The position numbers were made by a program, and so were the translations under genes. Under the pieces are notes generated by a model that searched no databases, was not told the origin of the DNA, and worked only from the letters and a program-made list of their open reading frames with translations. A DNA stretch of 64,000 nt, from contig NZ_JBQKJT010000002.1 in assembly GCF_052117125.1 (NCBI RefSeq), positions 200,815-264,814 of the forward strand, written 5' to 3'. This stretch comes from Avoscillospira_A sp052117125. Lineage in GTDB: Bacteria; Bacillota; Clostridia; Oscillospirales; Oscillospiraceae. The stretch's first letter is position 1, and each line of letters opens with the position of its first letter. Shown one piece after another: positions 33,749 to 42,346 of this stretch.

Positions 33749-35539
33749 ATGTTGTTACGTGCAGAACAGGTGTCCATGAACTACGGCACCCGTCAACTTT
33801 TCACCGATGTGACCATCCACCTCAATGCCGGGGACCGCATCGGCATCATCGGCATCAACGGCACCGGCAAGTCGTCGCTGCTGCGGGTTCTGGCCGGGGC
33901 GGCCGAACCCGACAGCGGCACAGTGACCCTGGACCCCAACATTCAAGTGTCCTATCTCTCCCAGGACCCCCATATGGAGCCGGAGCACACGGTGATGGAG
34001 CAGGTGTTTGCCGCCTGGCCCGCTGCATTCCGGGAGCTGGCCGAGTACGAGGCCCGCTCCATGCTGACCAAGCTGGGCATCACCGATTTTGACCAGAAAG
34101 TGGGCACGTTGTCCGGCGGCCAGAAAAAGCGGGTGGCCTTGGCGGCGGCGCTGATTCATCCGGCGGATGTGCTGATTCTCGACGAGCCGACAAACCATCT
34201 GGACGCCGACATGGTGGCGTGGCTGGAAGATCGGCTGAAAAAATTCCGGGGCGGCCTGATTATGGTCACCCACGACCGGTATTTTCTGGAACGTGTCGTC
34301 ACGGAGATTGCCGAGTTGTCCCATGCAAAATTACGGTTCTACGAGGCCAACTATTCCAAATATCTGGAACTGAAGGACCAGGAAGCCCAGATGCAGGAGG
34401 CGTCGGAACGGAAGCGGCAGGCGCTGCTGCGGCGGGAACGGGAATGGATCCTACGGGGCTGCCGGGCCAGGACCACCAAGAGCAAGGACCGGGTGGAGCG
34501 GTATCACGCATTGGTCAATCAGACCCAGGAAGCCGCCGACGGCACGGTGCAGGTAGCGGCCCAGGCCAGTCGGCTGGGCAAGCAGATCATTGCGTTGGAC
34601 CACGTTTCCAAATCCTACGGCGGCAAAGTGGTCCTTGCGGATTTCTCCCTGTCCATCAGCCGCGAGGACCGACTGGGCATCGTGGGCCGCAACGGTGCGG
34701 GCAAGTCCACGCTGCTCAACATGATCGCAGGCCGTCTGGCCCCGGACAGCGGCACAGTGGAAATCGGCCAGACGGTGAAAATCGGCTATTTCACCCAGGA
34801 GGGCCGGGACCTGGACCCCACGCAACGGGTGTTCGACTGCATTTCCGAAATCGGCAGTCAGGTGACCACATCGGAAGGAACTTTGTCGGCGTCACAGATG
34901 TTGGAGCGGTTTCTGTTCCCGCCGGAGGTCCAGTACCGGCAGATCGGCAAGCTGTCCGGCGGCGAAAAGCGGCGGCTGTATCTGCTGAGCATTCTGATGC
35001 AGGCCCCCAATGTGCTGCTGCTGGACGAGCCAACCAACGACCTGGACATCACGACGCTGTCCATTCTGGAGGACTATCTGGAGACGTTTCCCGGTCCGGT
35101 GCTGGCCGTGTCCCATGACCGGTATTTTCTGGACCGGCTGGCGGGGGAGATTTTAGAAGTGGGAGACGGCGGCATCGTCACCCGCCATGTGGGCAACTAC
35201 AGCGACTACGCCGCGTCCCGGCCCGCGCCAGAAGCTCCGGAGAAAAAGGCCGCGGAGAAAAAGGAGCCGCCCAAGCCCCGGCCCAAGAAATTGAAGTTCT
35301 CCTTCAAAGAGCAGCGGGAATACGATACCATTGACGCGGACATTGCGGCGTTGGAGGAAAAAATCGCCGCCTGTGACCGGGAGATCGTGGAAAACGCCTC
35401 GGACTATTTGGCTTTGGAGCGGTTGAGCGAGGAAAAAAGCCGGCTGGAAGCCCAGCTGGACGAAAAAACAGAACGTTGGGTCTATCTGACGGAACTGGCC
35501 GAGCAGATCGAGGCCCAGCGACAGGAGGGAACACTATGA
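33749..35539 (+). CDS. ABC-F family ATP-binding protein
   Basis: Soluble protein with two ABC ATPase domains and no membrane part, 596 residues; ABC-F proteins act on the ribosome. The first domain has Walker A GINGTGKSS and signature LSGGQKKRVALAAAL, the second GRNGAGKSTLLN and LSGGEKRRLYLLSILM; the interdomain linker (about 230-310) is basic and helical. A C-terminal coiled coil follows a Lys/Pro-rich stretch. This looks like the housekeeping YdiF/Uup type, not a known resistance protein, but the subgroup is uncertain. The stop overlaps the next start (ATGA). Confidence 0.92.
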   Translation: MLLRAEQVSMNYGTRQLFTDVTIHLNAGDRIGIIGINGTGKSSLLRVLAGAAEPDSGTVTLDPNIQVSYLSQDPHMEPEHTVMEQVFAAWPAAFRELAEYEARSMLTKLGITDFDQKVGTLSGGQKKRVALAAALIHPADVLILDEPTNHLDADMVAWLEDRLKKFRGGLIMVTHDRYFLERVVTEIAELSHAKLRFYEANYSKYLELKDQEAQMQEASERKRQALLRREREWILRGCRARTTKSKDRVERYHALVNQTQEAADGTVQVAAQASRLGKQIIALDHVSKSYGGKVVLADFSLSISREDRLGIVGRNGAGKSTLLNMIAGRLAPDSGTVEIGQTVKIGYFTQEGRDLDPTQRVFDCISEIGSQVTTSEGTLSASQMLERFLFPPEVQYRQIGKLSGGEKRRLYLLSILMQAPNVLLLDEPTNDLDITTLSILEDYLETFPGPVLAVSHDRYFLDRLAGEILEVGDGGIVTRHVGNYSDYAASRPAPEAPEKKAAEKKEPPKPRPKKLKFSFKEQREYDTIDADIAALEEKIAACDREIVENASDYLALERLSEEKSRLEAQLDEKTERWVYLTELAEQIEAQRQEGTL

Positions 35540-36186
35540 AACACAGAACATGGAAAGAATGGGCAATCCGGCTGGTGCTGCTGCTGTTGGGTCTGACGGT
35601 GGCCCATCTGGGCGTGACGCTGTTTTTGCAGTCCGATTTGGGGTCGGACCCCTTTTCGGTGCTGGTCCAGGGCATTTCCATCCAGGTTGGGCTGTCCTTC
35701 GGCACCACCCATGTGATTGTGACCTGCGCGTTGATGGTGATTATGCTGGTGACCACCCGGGGTTATGTGCTGCCGGGTACGGTGGTCTGCGCCTTCTGCG
35801 GCGGACCGATTATTGACGCCTTCACCTGGCTTTTGGGCAGTTGGATCAACGCTTCCCTGCCCATGGCCCTGCGGGTGGCGTCGTCGGTGGTGGGCTGCGT
35901 GATTCTGGCGGCGGGTATGTCGCTGGTGATTCGGTCCGACGCCGGTACGGGTCCCAATGATCTGGTGGCGGTGATTTTGGCCGACAAGCTGAAGCGGTTC
36001 CAGTTCCGGTGGGTTCGGATGACGTGTGACGCAGTGTTTATGGTGGTGGGCTTCGTTTTGGGCGGTACCGTGGGATTGGGCACGGTACTGGCGGTGTTCC
36101 TCATTGGCCCGGTGGTCCAATGGTTCCTGCCCCGGAGCCAGAAAGTCGTGGACCGCTGTACCCGCACCTTCCAAAAAGTCTCCTGA
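35536..36186 (+). CDS. YczE/YyaS/YitT-like membrane protein
   Basis: Integral membrane protein of 216 residues with about five hydrophobic segments. The conserved N-terminal pattern AIRLVLLLLGLTVAHLGVTL followed by LGSDPFSVLVQGIS and later SDAGTGPNDLVAVIL is that of the YczE group. Function is unknown; in Bacillus YczE influences lipopeptide production. Its start overlaps the ABC-F stop by 4 bases, so it is co-translated. Repeat copy B begins 15 bases after its stop. Confidence 0.85.
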   Translation: MKHRTWKEWAIRLVLLLLGLTVAHLGVTLFLQSDLGSDPFSVLVQGISIQVGLSFGTTHVIVTCALMVIMLVTTRGYVLPGTVVCAFCGGPIIDAFTWLLGSWINASLPMALRVASSVVGCVILAAGMSLVIRSDAGTGPNDLVAVILADKLKRFQFRWVRMTCDAVFMVVGFVLGGTVGLGTVLAVFLIGPVVQWFLPRSQKVVDRCTRTFQKVS

Positions 36187-36201
36187 GCACCCAAAAGAAA
36201 C

Positions 36202-36404
36202 GTTTTTACTCGATTTTTTCACAAAAAAATTGCGGTGTCCAGAGGCGGCGCCTCTGATCGCTGGCCGCAGCCAGCGAAATCCCCGCGCCGCGCACGGCGC
36301 GATCTCCTCCATCGTCCCAAAGCGCCATCCGCAGATGGCGCAACCCCTGGCCAAAGGCCATGGCCCCCGTCGCCGCCCCCTGCGGGGGTGGACGACGGGG
36401 GCCA
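36202..36404 (+). repeat. Modular hairpin repeat, copy B
   Basis: Same architecture as copy A, in the sense 3' flank of the YczE-like gene. The second stem is AGAGGC/GCCTCT instead of GGGGGC/GCCCCC, a fully compensated change. Then come CGCTGGC-CGCA-GCCAGCG, CGCGCCG-CGCA-CGGCGCG, GCGCCATC-CGCA-GATGGCGC, TGGCC/GGCCA and the terminal stem GGCCCCCGTCG / CGACGGGGGCC. The first stem is imperfect here (CGATTTTTTC then ACAAAAAAATTG). Confidence 0.9.
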
Positions 36405-36451
36405 TGATTTGCGGGGTATCAGGACTGTTGTGTTCTGCGATGGTGCGCAAA

Positions 36452-36682
36452 GAAAGCCGCCGTCCACCACCCGCTGATGGGGTGGGGACGGCGGCCTTGC
36501 GGCTTCGCCGTAGGAATTGCGCCCGTTGCGGCGGGCGCTTGAAACGACAAGGGGAATTTCGCCCCGTACGCGGGGCGGGTGTTTCGCCCGTTGCGGCAGG
36601 CAGGAATTTCGCGCCGTGCGCGGCGCGACCAGGGGCGCTGCCCCCTGGACCCCTGCGATTTTTTGAAAAAAATCGAGTAAAC
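36452..36682 (-). repeat. Modular hairpin repeat, copy B'
   Basis: Inverted relative to copy B and in the sense 3' flank of the dehydrogenase gene; the two copies face each other with their terminal stems about 50 bases apart. Minus-strand order: CGATTTTTTTCAAAAAATCG, GGGGC/GCCCC stem, CGCGCCG-CGCA-CGGCGCG, an imperfect CTGC-CGCA-ACGGGCG, CGCCCCG-CGTA-CGGGGCG, GCGCCCG/CGGGCGC, and the end stem GCCGCCGTCC / GGACGGCGGC. It is one module longer than copies A and B. Confidence 0.88.
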
Positions 36683-36685
36683 CTT

Positions 36686-37678
36686 TTATTTTTGGGTTTG
36701 TGTGGTGTTTAAAGAGCGGTATCCGGTGGCGAAATCCACCAGATTATCCGGCTGTTCTCCATGCAAAAACTTTTTCAAGTTCCTGCACACAATCTCCACG
36801 ATTTTCTCCGTGGTCTCCGGTACATCCCCAAAGCTGGCGCCCGCCACATGGGGCGTAATCAGTACATCCTCCCGCCGCCACAGCGGATGCTCCGGCGGCA
36901 GCGGTTCCGGGTTGGTCACATCCAGCACCGCTCCGGCCAAGTGGCCCGACTCCAGCACCGCATTGAGCACATCCGGGTCCAACAGCGTTCCCCGCCCCAC
37001 ATTGACCAGCAAGGCCGTGTTTTTCATGGACCACAATACCTCCCGGCTCAGCAGTCCCCTGGTCTCCGCCGTATTGGGCAGGGCGCACACCACCACATCG
37101 GCCCTTCCCCACAATCGGGGCAGGGCCTCCATGGTATACATCTCATCAAAGCAATCGGGCTTTTCTCGTGCCGTCCGCCGGACGCCAATCACAGCTTTGG
37201 GCAAAAAGGGCCGCAGCCGTTTGGCCAGCTCCGTGCCGATATCTCCGGCACCGACAATCAAAACCGTCGCGCCCTCGATGCCCTTTCCCGACAGCTGGGG
37301 CCGCCACACGCCCCGCTCCTGCTGGCGCACATAGGCGTCCAGGTGGCGAAGCCGCAGCAGCACCGCGCCGAGGATATACTCCGCAATCACGCCGCCGAAT
37401 GCGCCGGTGGTGCAGCTGACCAGAACGTTGTCCGGAAACCACGGGGCCTTGGTATACAGGTCTGCCCCGGCCCAGGTCATCTGAATCCACCGGAGATTGG
37501 GCGCGTCCGCCAACGTCTCCGGCTTCGGCTCTCCAACGATGGCTGTTGCGGCCCTAAAGGCCGCCCGCCGCTGCTCCTCGTCGCAGTCCTCCGCAAAGAG
37601 CACCGGCACGGACCCGGCGGCAGCCCGCAGCCGTTCCCGCTGGGCCGGTGTAAACGACGGCAGCACGTAAACGCTCAT
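36686..37678 (-). CDS. D-2-hydroxyacid dehydrogenase family protein
   Basis: NAD-dependent oxidoreductase of 330 residues. The nucleotide fold has VLIVGAGDIGTELAKRL, and the catalytic triad Arg (VNVGRGTLLDPD), Glu (NPEPLPPEHPLW) and His (LITPHVAGASFGD) is present. The substrate cannot be assigned; glyoxylate/hydroxypyruvate-type activity is usual. It overlaps the upstream editing gene by 4 bases. Its last codons (NTTQTQK) run up to repeat copy B', whose first stem begins right after the stop. Confidence 0.88.
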   Translation of the reverse strand: MSVYVLPSFTPAQRERLRAAAGSVPVLFAEDCDEEQRRAAFRAATAIVGEPKPETLADAPNLRWIQMTWAGADLYTKAPWFPDNVLVSCTTGAFGGVIAEYILGAVLLRLRHLDAYVRQQERGVWRPQLSGKGIEGATVLIVGAGDIGTELAKRLRPFLPKAVIGVRRTAREKPDCFDEMYTMEALPRLWGRADVVVCALPNTAETRGLLSREVLWSMKNTALLVNVGRGTLLDPDVLNAVLESGHLAGAVLDVTNPEPLPPEHPLWRREDVLITPHVAGASFGDVPETTEKIVEIVCRNLKKFLHGEQPDNLVDFATGYRSLNTTQTQK

Positions 37679-38250
37679 GCTTCCGGCTCCTCCACCGGCA
37701 AATCCACAAAAATCGGCTCGTGGTGCAGCTCCGGCAGCACCTTATGGAGCAAATCGTCCATGGTAAACCAGATGGTGGACGTGTTGATGCAGGGGTGACA
37801 GCTGACGTTTTTCGCGTCGGCCACGGATTTGTCAATAACCAGCTGCACCCGGTTTTCCGTGTCGTGCATCAGTCCCAGCACCGTAACGGAGCCGGGCGTC
37901 AGATTCAGATACCGCTCCATCTCCTCGGCGCCGGCAAAGCTGAGCCGGGCCACGCCCAGCTGCTTGGACAGGTCCTTGGTCTTGAACACCTTTTCCCCGT
38001 CCAGCATCAGCAGATAGAAGTTGGTCTTCTGCCGGTTGCAGAGAAACAGGTTTTTACAGATCTTCTCTCCCAAAACCTGCTCCACGGCCTCACACTGGGC
38101 GATGGTGTCGGCGTGGCTGTGGTCGGCACGGGCATAGGGGATTTCCAGCCGGTCCAGCAGGTCGTAACAGGCCATCTCCTTAGGCAAACGGTTGGCCGCC
38201 GAAGCGGGCCGCCCATGATACAGCGTTTGATCAATGTAAAATTCGTCCAT
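37675..38250 (-). CDS. ProX/PrdX-type prolyl-tRNA editing protein
   Basis: Free-standing aminoacyl-tRNA deacylase of the YbaK/ProX superfamily, 191 residues, probably hydrolysing Ala-tRNA-Pro. Family features include ADHSHADTIAQCEAVEQVLG, KNLFLCNRQKTNFYLLMLDG, TPGSVTVLGLMHD and SCHPCINTSTIWFTMDDLL with the catalytic Lys in the FLCNRQK segment or nearby. ATG 38250 follows GAGGT by five bases; an upstream TTG lacks a site. It lies between an LCP gene and the dehydrogenase; the grouping has no obvious functional logic. Confidence 0.87.
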   Translation of the reverse strand: MDEFYIDQTLYHGRPASAANRLPKEMACYDLLDRLEIPYARADHSHADTIAQCEAVEQVLGEKICKNLFLCNRQKTNFYLLMLDGEKVFKTKDLSKQLGVARLSFAGAEEMERYLNLTPGSVTVLGLMHDTENRVQLVIDKSVADAKNVSCHPCINTSTIWFTMDDLLHKVLPELHHEPIFVDLPVEEPEA

Positions 38251-38258
38251 TTTATACC

Positions 38259-39656
38259 TCAATAGCCGCGGATGTACAGATCATCCACAGTGATATCCCG
38301 CTCATAGGGGTTGATGCAGCGGTTCACCGTATCGGGCACCGTGTAGGGGTCCAGCAGATAGTAGGAGCCGCCGGAAATGGTGGTGGCCGTACCGGGCAGC
38401 GTCTCCGTCTGGATATTGTCCAGGTCGCAGCGCAGCATGGCCCAGGCCAGCCACGACAGCTCCTTGACACCCAAATCCGTCTCCACATTGCCGCCCAGCC
38501 AGGTGATCAGCTGGGGCGTCTTGAAGACCAGCATGGGGTTGAGCCACTGTTTGGCCGCCGCCGAAACAAAGTCCCGCTGCACATCCACACGGCCCAAATC
38601 CGCCGTGGCATAGCCGGAACGGAACCGCACCAGACCCATGGCCTCCGTGCCGTTGAGCTTCTGTTCTCCAGCCTTCAAATCGATGTAGAGGTTCTGGCTT
38701 GGGTCATTGTAGTACATATCCTGGGGAACGTTGAAGGTGACGCCGCCCATGATATCCACCAGGTCCACAAAGCTGTCCAGGTTTACCAGAATATAGCCGT
38801 CGGGCCAGAAGCCGATGGATTCCTTCACCCGCTGCTGGAGCATTTCCATGCCCTCCTCGCCGCCGCCGTTGATGCCGTAGACACCGTTGATCTTGGGCAC
38901 GGAGTAGGAGCCGTTGACCCGGGTGTCTCTGGGAATGCTGACCAGAGATACCTGTTTGGTTCCCGTATTGACGTTGAGCAGCATCAGCGTGTCGGTCCGG
39001 GTGCCGCCTTCGTCGGTGCCGATGAGCAGAATGGTGGACGACCCGGTCTTGCGGGCGCCCAGGCTGTCCGCGCCGTCGTAGACGGGCTGGGTGGCAATGA
39101 GCTTGGACACCAGGGCCACCACCGCCGCCAACACCAGAAGGATCAGCAGCAGAATGAACAGGCGCTTGATCCAGCGGCCCTTGCGTTTCTTTCCAGGGCG
39201 CTCGTACAACTCGTCGTCCTCCTCATCCTCGTCATCGTCCTCGCCCTCGAACATCTGCCGGGCGGACATGGGACCCTGGGCGCGGCGGACCGCCCGTTGG
39301 GCGTCGCTGCGGGACTGGGGAGGCGCCGCCGAAGGGTTCGGCTGGGGCTGCCGGCCGCCGTTGGGCGTCTGCACGGGCCGGGCCGCCCGGGCCGAAGCGC
39401 TGCGGACCACCGGCGCCCGGTTCTCCGGGCCGAAATACTCGCCGGCAAAGTCGGGCCGCTCCCAGGGCGGCACCGGTTTCGACTGCTGCGGCATATGGAT
39501 GGGTGTATATTGCTGCGTCTCGTCGGAGACGGCTCTGTGGCTGGGGGCGGCAGGCTCTTCCGGAGACACGTCTCCGCCGTCGGCCCCGTCCTCGCCCAGC
39601 AGCCGCCGGACATCCGACAGGAGCTCGTCCAGATCGTCGGAATCGTATGGGGACAT
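38259..39656 (-). CDS. LytR-CpsA-Psr (LCP) family cell-wall protein
   Basis: Membrane-anchored enzyme that transfers glycopolymers to peptidoglycan, 465 residues. A long, acidic and Pro/Gln-rich cytosolic N-terminus (about 1-160) ends in a very acidic run (EDDDEDEEDDE) and a basic stop (KKRKGRWIKR), then one membrane helix (about 168-190). The extracellular LCP domain has GTDEGGTRTDTLMLL, VSIPRDTRV, INGVYGINGG and RFRSGYATADLGRVDVQRDF. The N-terminal region is longer than usual. It has its own promoter divergent from the DUF362 gene. Confidence 0.92.
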   Translation of the reverse strand: MSPYDSDDLDELLSDVRRLLGEDGADGGDVSPEEPAAPSHRAVSDETQQYTPIHMPQQSKPVPPWERPDFAGEYFGPENRAPVVRSASARAARPVQTPNGGRQPQPNPSAAPPQSRSDAQRAVRRAQGPMSARQMFEGEDDDEDEEDDELYERPGKKRKGRWIKRLFILLLILLVLAAVVALVSKLIATQPVYDGADSLGARKTGSSTILLIGTDEGGTRTDTLMLLNVNTGTKQVSLVSIPRDTRVNGSYSVPKINGVYGINGGGEEGMEMLQQRVKESIGFWPDGYILVNLDSFVDLVDIMGGVTFNVPQDMYYNDPSQNLYIDLKAGEQKLNGTEAMGLVRFRSGYATADLGRVDVQRDFVSAAAKQWLNPMLVFKTPQLITWLGGNVETDLGVKELSWLAWAMLRCDLDNIQTETLPGTATTISGGSYYLLDPYTVPDTVNRCINPYERDITVDDLYIRGY

Positions 39657-39718
39657 CACGCCACTTCCTTTCCTGTTTTTACCCGGACCGCGCCCATGGG
39701 CAGCCGTCCGGGTCTACT

Positions 39719-39747
39719 ATTTTAATACGAAATCGCGGCGGTGTAAA
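39719..39747 (-). promoter_or_regulatory. Promoter of the LCP operon
   Basis: Minus strand TTTACA, 17 bases, TAAAAT, in the divergent region shared with the DUF362 gene. Confidence 0.6.
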
Positions 39748-39780
39748 CGAGATTTTTTGAAAAACCGGGAAATTTGTCGA

Positions 39781-39804
39781 AATTCTACTGTGTAATTCTA
39801 CTGT
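39781..39804 (+). repeat. Tandem 11-base direct repeat in a divergent promoter region
   Basis: AATTCTACTGT occurs twice with a 13-base period, directly upstream of the -35 box of the DUF362 promoter. It has the placement of an activator or repressor site. Confidence 0.6.
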
Positions 39805-39810
39805 ACTATC

Positions 39811-39840
39811 TTTACAGATACGGTTGGACTGTGGTATACT
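39811..39840 (+). promoter_or_regulatory. Promoter of the DUF362-YfcE-DUF1461 genes
   Basis: TTTACA, 18 bases, TATACT with extended -10 TGG. Confidence 0.68.
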
Positions 39841-39878
39841 AAAAACGAATTGGAATAATTTCACTAGGAGTTTTGGCC

Positions 39879-41021
39879 ATGGATGTGTCTGTCGTCCCCT
39901 GTTCCACATACGATCTGCCCCAGTGCCGCCTGGCGCTGGAGGCGCTGTTGTCCCCTCTGGGCGGCCTGGACTGGGTCCGGCCCGGTATGAAAGTGGGGCT
40001 CAAGGCCAATCTGGTGACCTTTCTCAAGCCCGACGCCGCCGCCACCACCCATCCGGTGGTCCTCAGCGCCCTGTCGGAGCTGCTGACCGAACGCGGCGCG
40101 GAGGTAATCATCGGCGACAGCCCCGGCGGGCTTTACAATGCCGCCTTTGTGGGCCGGGTCTACAGCGCCGCCGGGCTCCATGAAACGGAGCAGCACGGGG
40201 CCAAGCTCAACCAGGATTTCTCCCAGCGGGAGGTGGAGTACCCGGAAGGCCGGGTCTGCCGCCGTTTCCCCTATACGGCATGGCTGGATTCCGTGGACGC
40301 CGTCATCAACGTGTGCAAGCTGAAAACCCATGGAATGATGGCCATGTCCTGCGGCGCGAAAAACCTCTTTGGCGTGATACCCGGCACCCGCAAGCCGGAA
40401 TTCCATTTCCAGTTTTCCAATCCGGCGGACTTCGCCCGGATGATCATTGATCTGGATGAATACGTCAAGCCGGTGCTCCACATCTGCGATGCCATTGTGG
40501 GCATGGAGGGCAACGGCCCCACAGCCGGTACGCCCCGGCCCGTGGGCTGTCTGGCCGCCTCGGTCAGCCCCCACCATCTGGATTTGGTCTGCGCCGCCCT
40601 GGTGGGACTGGGCCGCAGCGACGTGCCTACCCTGGAGGCCGCCTACGAGCGGCAGATGATTCCGGCCACGGTGGACGAACTCACCGTCTCCGACGGCTGG
40701 CGGGACTTCATCGTGCCCGATTACCGGCGCATCCAGGGCCAGAGCAGCTTGCTGTTCCGGGGCCGCGGCGGTCTTTTGGGCCGCGTGGGCGGCGCCGTCA
40801 TCCAGGCCGCCGTCTGTCCCCGGCCCACGGTGAAGCCATCGATCTGCGTCGGCTGCGGCGAATGCGCCCACGTCTGTCCGGCCAAGGCCATCACCATGAA
40901 AAACAAACTGCCGGTCATCGACCGCCGTGCCTGTATCCGCTGCTTCTGCTGTCAGGAGTTCTGTCCCAAAGGGGCCATGGTACAGCACCGGCCTCTGGCC
41001 GCCCGGATTTTGAATCCATAA
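39879..41021 (+). CDS. DUF362 domain protein with C-terminal 2x[4Fe-4S] ferredoxin
   Basis: A 380-residue protein: DUF362 domain (about 1-300; CKLKTHGMMAMSCGAKNLFG is the conserved core) and a C-terminal bacterial-type ferredoxin with two cluster motifs, SICVGCGECAHVCPAKAI and ACIRCFCCQEFCPKGAM. Activity is unknown; such fusions are common in anaerobes. ATG 39879 has AGGAG eight bases upstream; the in-frame TTG 39873 is too close to it. It leads a short operon with yfcE and a DUF1461 gene. Confidence 0.9.
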   Translation: MDVSVVPCSTYDLPQCRLALEALLSPLGGLDWVRPGMKVGLKANLVTFLKPDAAATTHPVVLSALSELLTERGAEVIIGDSPGGLYNAAFVGRVYSAAGLHETEQHGAKLNQDFSQREVEYPEGRVCRRFPYTAWLDSVDAVINVCKLKTHGMMAMSCGAKNLFGVIPGTRKPEFHFQFSNPADFARMIIDLDEYVKPVLHICDAIVGMEGNGPTAGTPRPVGCLAASVSPHHLDLVCAALVGLGRSDVPTLEAAYERQMIPATVDELTVSDGWRDFIVPDYRRIQGQSSLLFRGRGGLLGRVGGAVIQAAVCPRPTVKPSICVGCGECAHVCPAKAITMKNKLPVIDRRACIRCFCCQEFCPKGAMVQHRPLAARILNP

Positions 41022-41039
41022 CAAAAGGAGTGTCTTCCC

Positions 41040-41582
41040 ATGAAATTGATGATCGCGTCCGATCTCCATGGCTCGGCCCATTGGTGCCGCAAGCTTCTGG
41101 ACGCCTACGAGCGGGAGCAGCCGGACCGGCTGCTGCTGCTGGGTGATATCCTCTACCACGGCCCCCGCAACGATTTGCCCAAGGCCTACGACCCCAAAGC
41201 CGTCATCGCCATGCTGAACCCGCTGGCCGACCGGCTCCTGTGCGTCCGGGGCAACTGCGACTGCGAGGTGGACCAGATGGTGCTGGACTTCCCCATCCTG
41301 GCCGACTACGCCGTGCTGACCTGGAACGGCCGCCTGATCTATGCCACCCACGGCCATCTCTTCGGCGAGACCAATCCGCCCAAATTGCAGCCCAAGGACA
41401 TTTTGCTCTGCGGTCACACCCATGTGCCCCGGTGCAAGGCCCATGACGGATTCACCTATTGGAACCCCGGCTCTGTGTCCATCCCCAAGGAGAACTCCCA
41501 CCGGGGCTACATGCTGCTGGAGGGCGACCGGGCCATCTGGAAGGAACTGGACGGCGACACGGTCATGGAGACAAAGATTTGA
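41040..41582 (+). CDS. yfcE: YfcE family phosphodiesterase
   Basis: Small metallophosphodiesterase of 180 residues, the usual YfcE/MJ0936 length. Metal ligands are in IASDLHGSAHW, LLLGDILYHG, VRGNCDCEVD, YATHGHLFGE and LLCGHTHVPR. Family members hydrolyse model diesters; the cellular substrate is not known. It follows the DUF362 gene by 18 bases and its stop overlaps the next start (TTGA). Confidence 0.92.
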   Translation: MKLMIASDLHGSAHWCRKLLDAYEREQPDRLLLLGDILYHGPRNDLPKAYDPKAVIAMLNPLADRLLCVRGNCDCEVDQMVLDFPILADYAVLTWNGRLIYATHGHLFGETNPPKLQPKDILLCGHTHVPRCKAHDGFTYWNPGSVSIPKENSHRGYMLLEGDRAIWKELDGDTVMETKI

Positions 41583-42253
41583 CCCGGTCCAGCCGCCTGC
41601 TGACGGTGCTGCGGGCTGTGGTCACGGCGCTGCTGGTCCTCAGCGGCTCCATTGCCGTCCCCATCCTCTGCCGGTTTTTCTATTACCTGCACATCGGCCC
41701 CCTGGGTCTGGTGGAGCAGACGGGCCTGTCGGCGGACCAGATTCGACAGGCGTATAACGAAATGATGGATTTCTGCATCGGCCGGACGGAGGTATTTTCC
41801 GCCGGTGTTCTGCCCTTTTCCGAATCTGGGCGGGACCATTTTGCCGATGTGGGCGTACTGTTCCGGCTGGATTTGGCAATTCTTGCCGGCGCCCTGGCAG
41901 CATGGCTGCTGCTGTGGTTCCTGGGCCGCCGGACCCGTCGGGTCCCGGCGCGCCTGCTGGGTCACGGGCCGGGGTTTTGGGCCGCTGTGGGGCTGGGCGC
42001 TGTGTTTTTGATCATCGGCGTCCTGGCGGCTCTCGATTTTGACCGGGCCTTTGTCCTGTTTCACACGGTGTTTTTCCCCGGTAAGACCAACTGGGTCTTC
42101 GACTGGCGGACCGATCCCATCATTCTGCTGCTGCCGCAGTCCTTTTTCCGAAACTGCGCCCTGTTGATTCTGGGGGTGCTGTTGCTGTGGTGCGGCACGC
42201 TGGTGGCGCTGGACCTCCGCACCCGGCGAACGCACCGCGTCTCATCCATATAA
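41579..42253 (+). CDS. TIGR01906/DUF1461 family integral membrane protein
   Basis: A 224-residue membrane protein with four or five helices and the family layout: an N-terminal helix (VLRAVVTALLVLSGSIAVPI), an extracytoplasmic loop with YNEMMDFCIGRTEVFSAGVL and ESGRDHFADVGVLFRLD, then three helices and FFPGKTNWVFDWRTDPIILL. Function unknown. The start is read as TTG 41579, overlapping the yfcE stop by 4 bases with GGAG seven bases upstream; a longer frame inside yfcE has no ribosome site. It is terminated by a strong hairpin. Confidence 0.85.
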   Translation: MTRSSRLLTVLRAVVTALLVLSGSIAVPILCRFFYYLHIGPLGLVEQTGLSADQIRQAYNEMMDFCIGRTEVFSAGVLPFSESGRDHFADVGVLFRLDLAILAGALAAWLLLWFLGRRTRRVPARLLGHGPGFWAAVGLGAVFLIIGVLAALDFDRAFVLFHTVFFPGKTNWVFDWRTDPIILLLPQSFFRNCALLILGVLLLWCGTLVALDLRTRRTHRVSSI

Positions 42254-42257
42254 AGCG

Positions 42258-42293
42258 AGGGGTTTGTCCGGATGGACAAACCCCTTATTTTTT
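42258..42293 (+). terminator. Terminator of the DUF362-yfcE-DUF1461 operon
   Basis: Stem AGGGGTTTGTCC / GGACAAACCCCT with a four-base loop and a following T-run. Confidence 0.88.
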
Positions 42294-42346
42294 ACTTCAC
42301 TTAATGAAAGTACAGGCGGCGTTGCCGCCGGAACCGGAGGTGCTTC

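Noticed and set aside
36187..36690. Possible protein-coding genes in the 36.2-36.7 kb gap
   Set aside because: All frames are built of complementary hairpin arms and have no ribosome sites.
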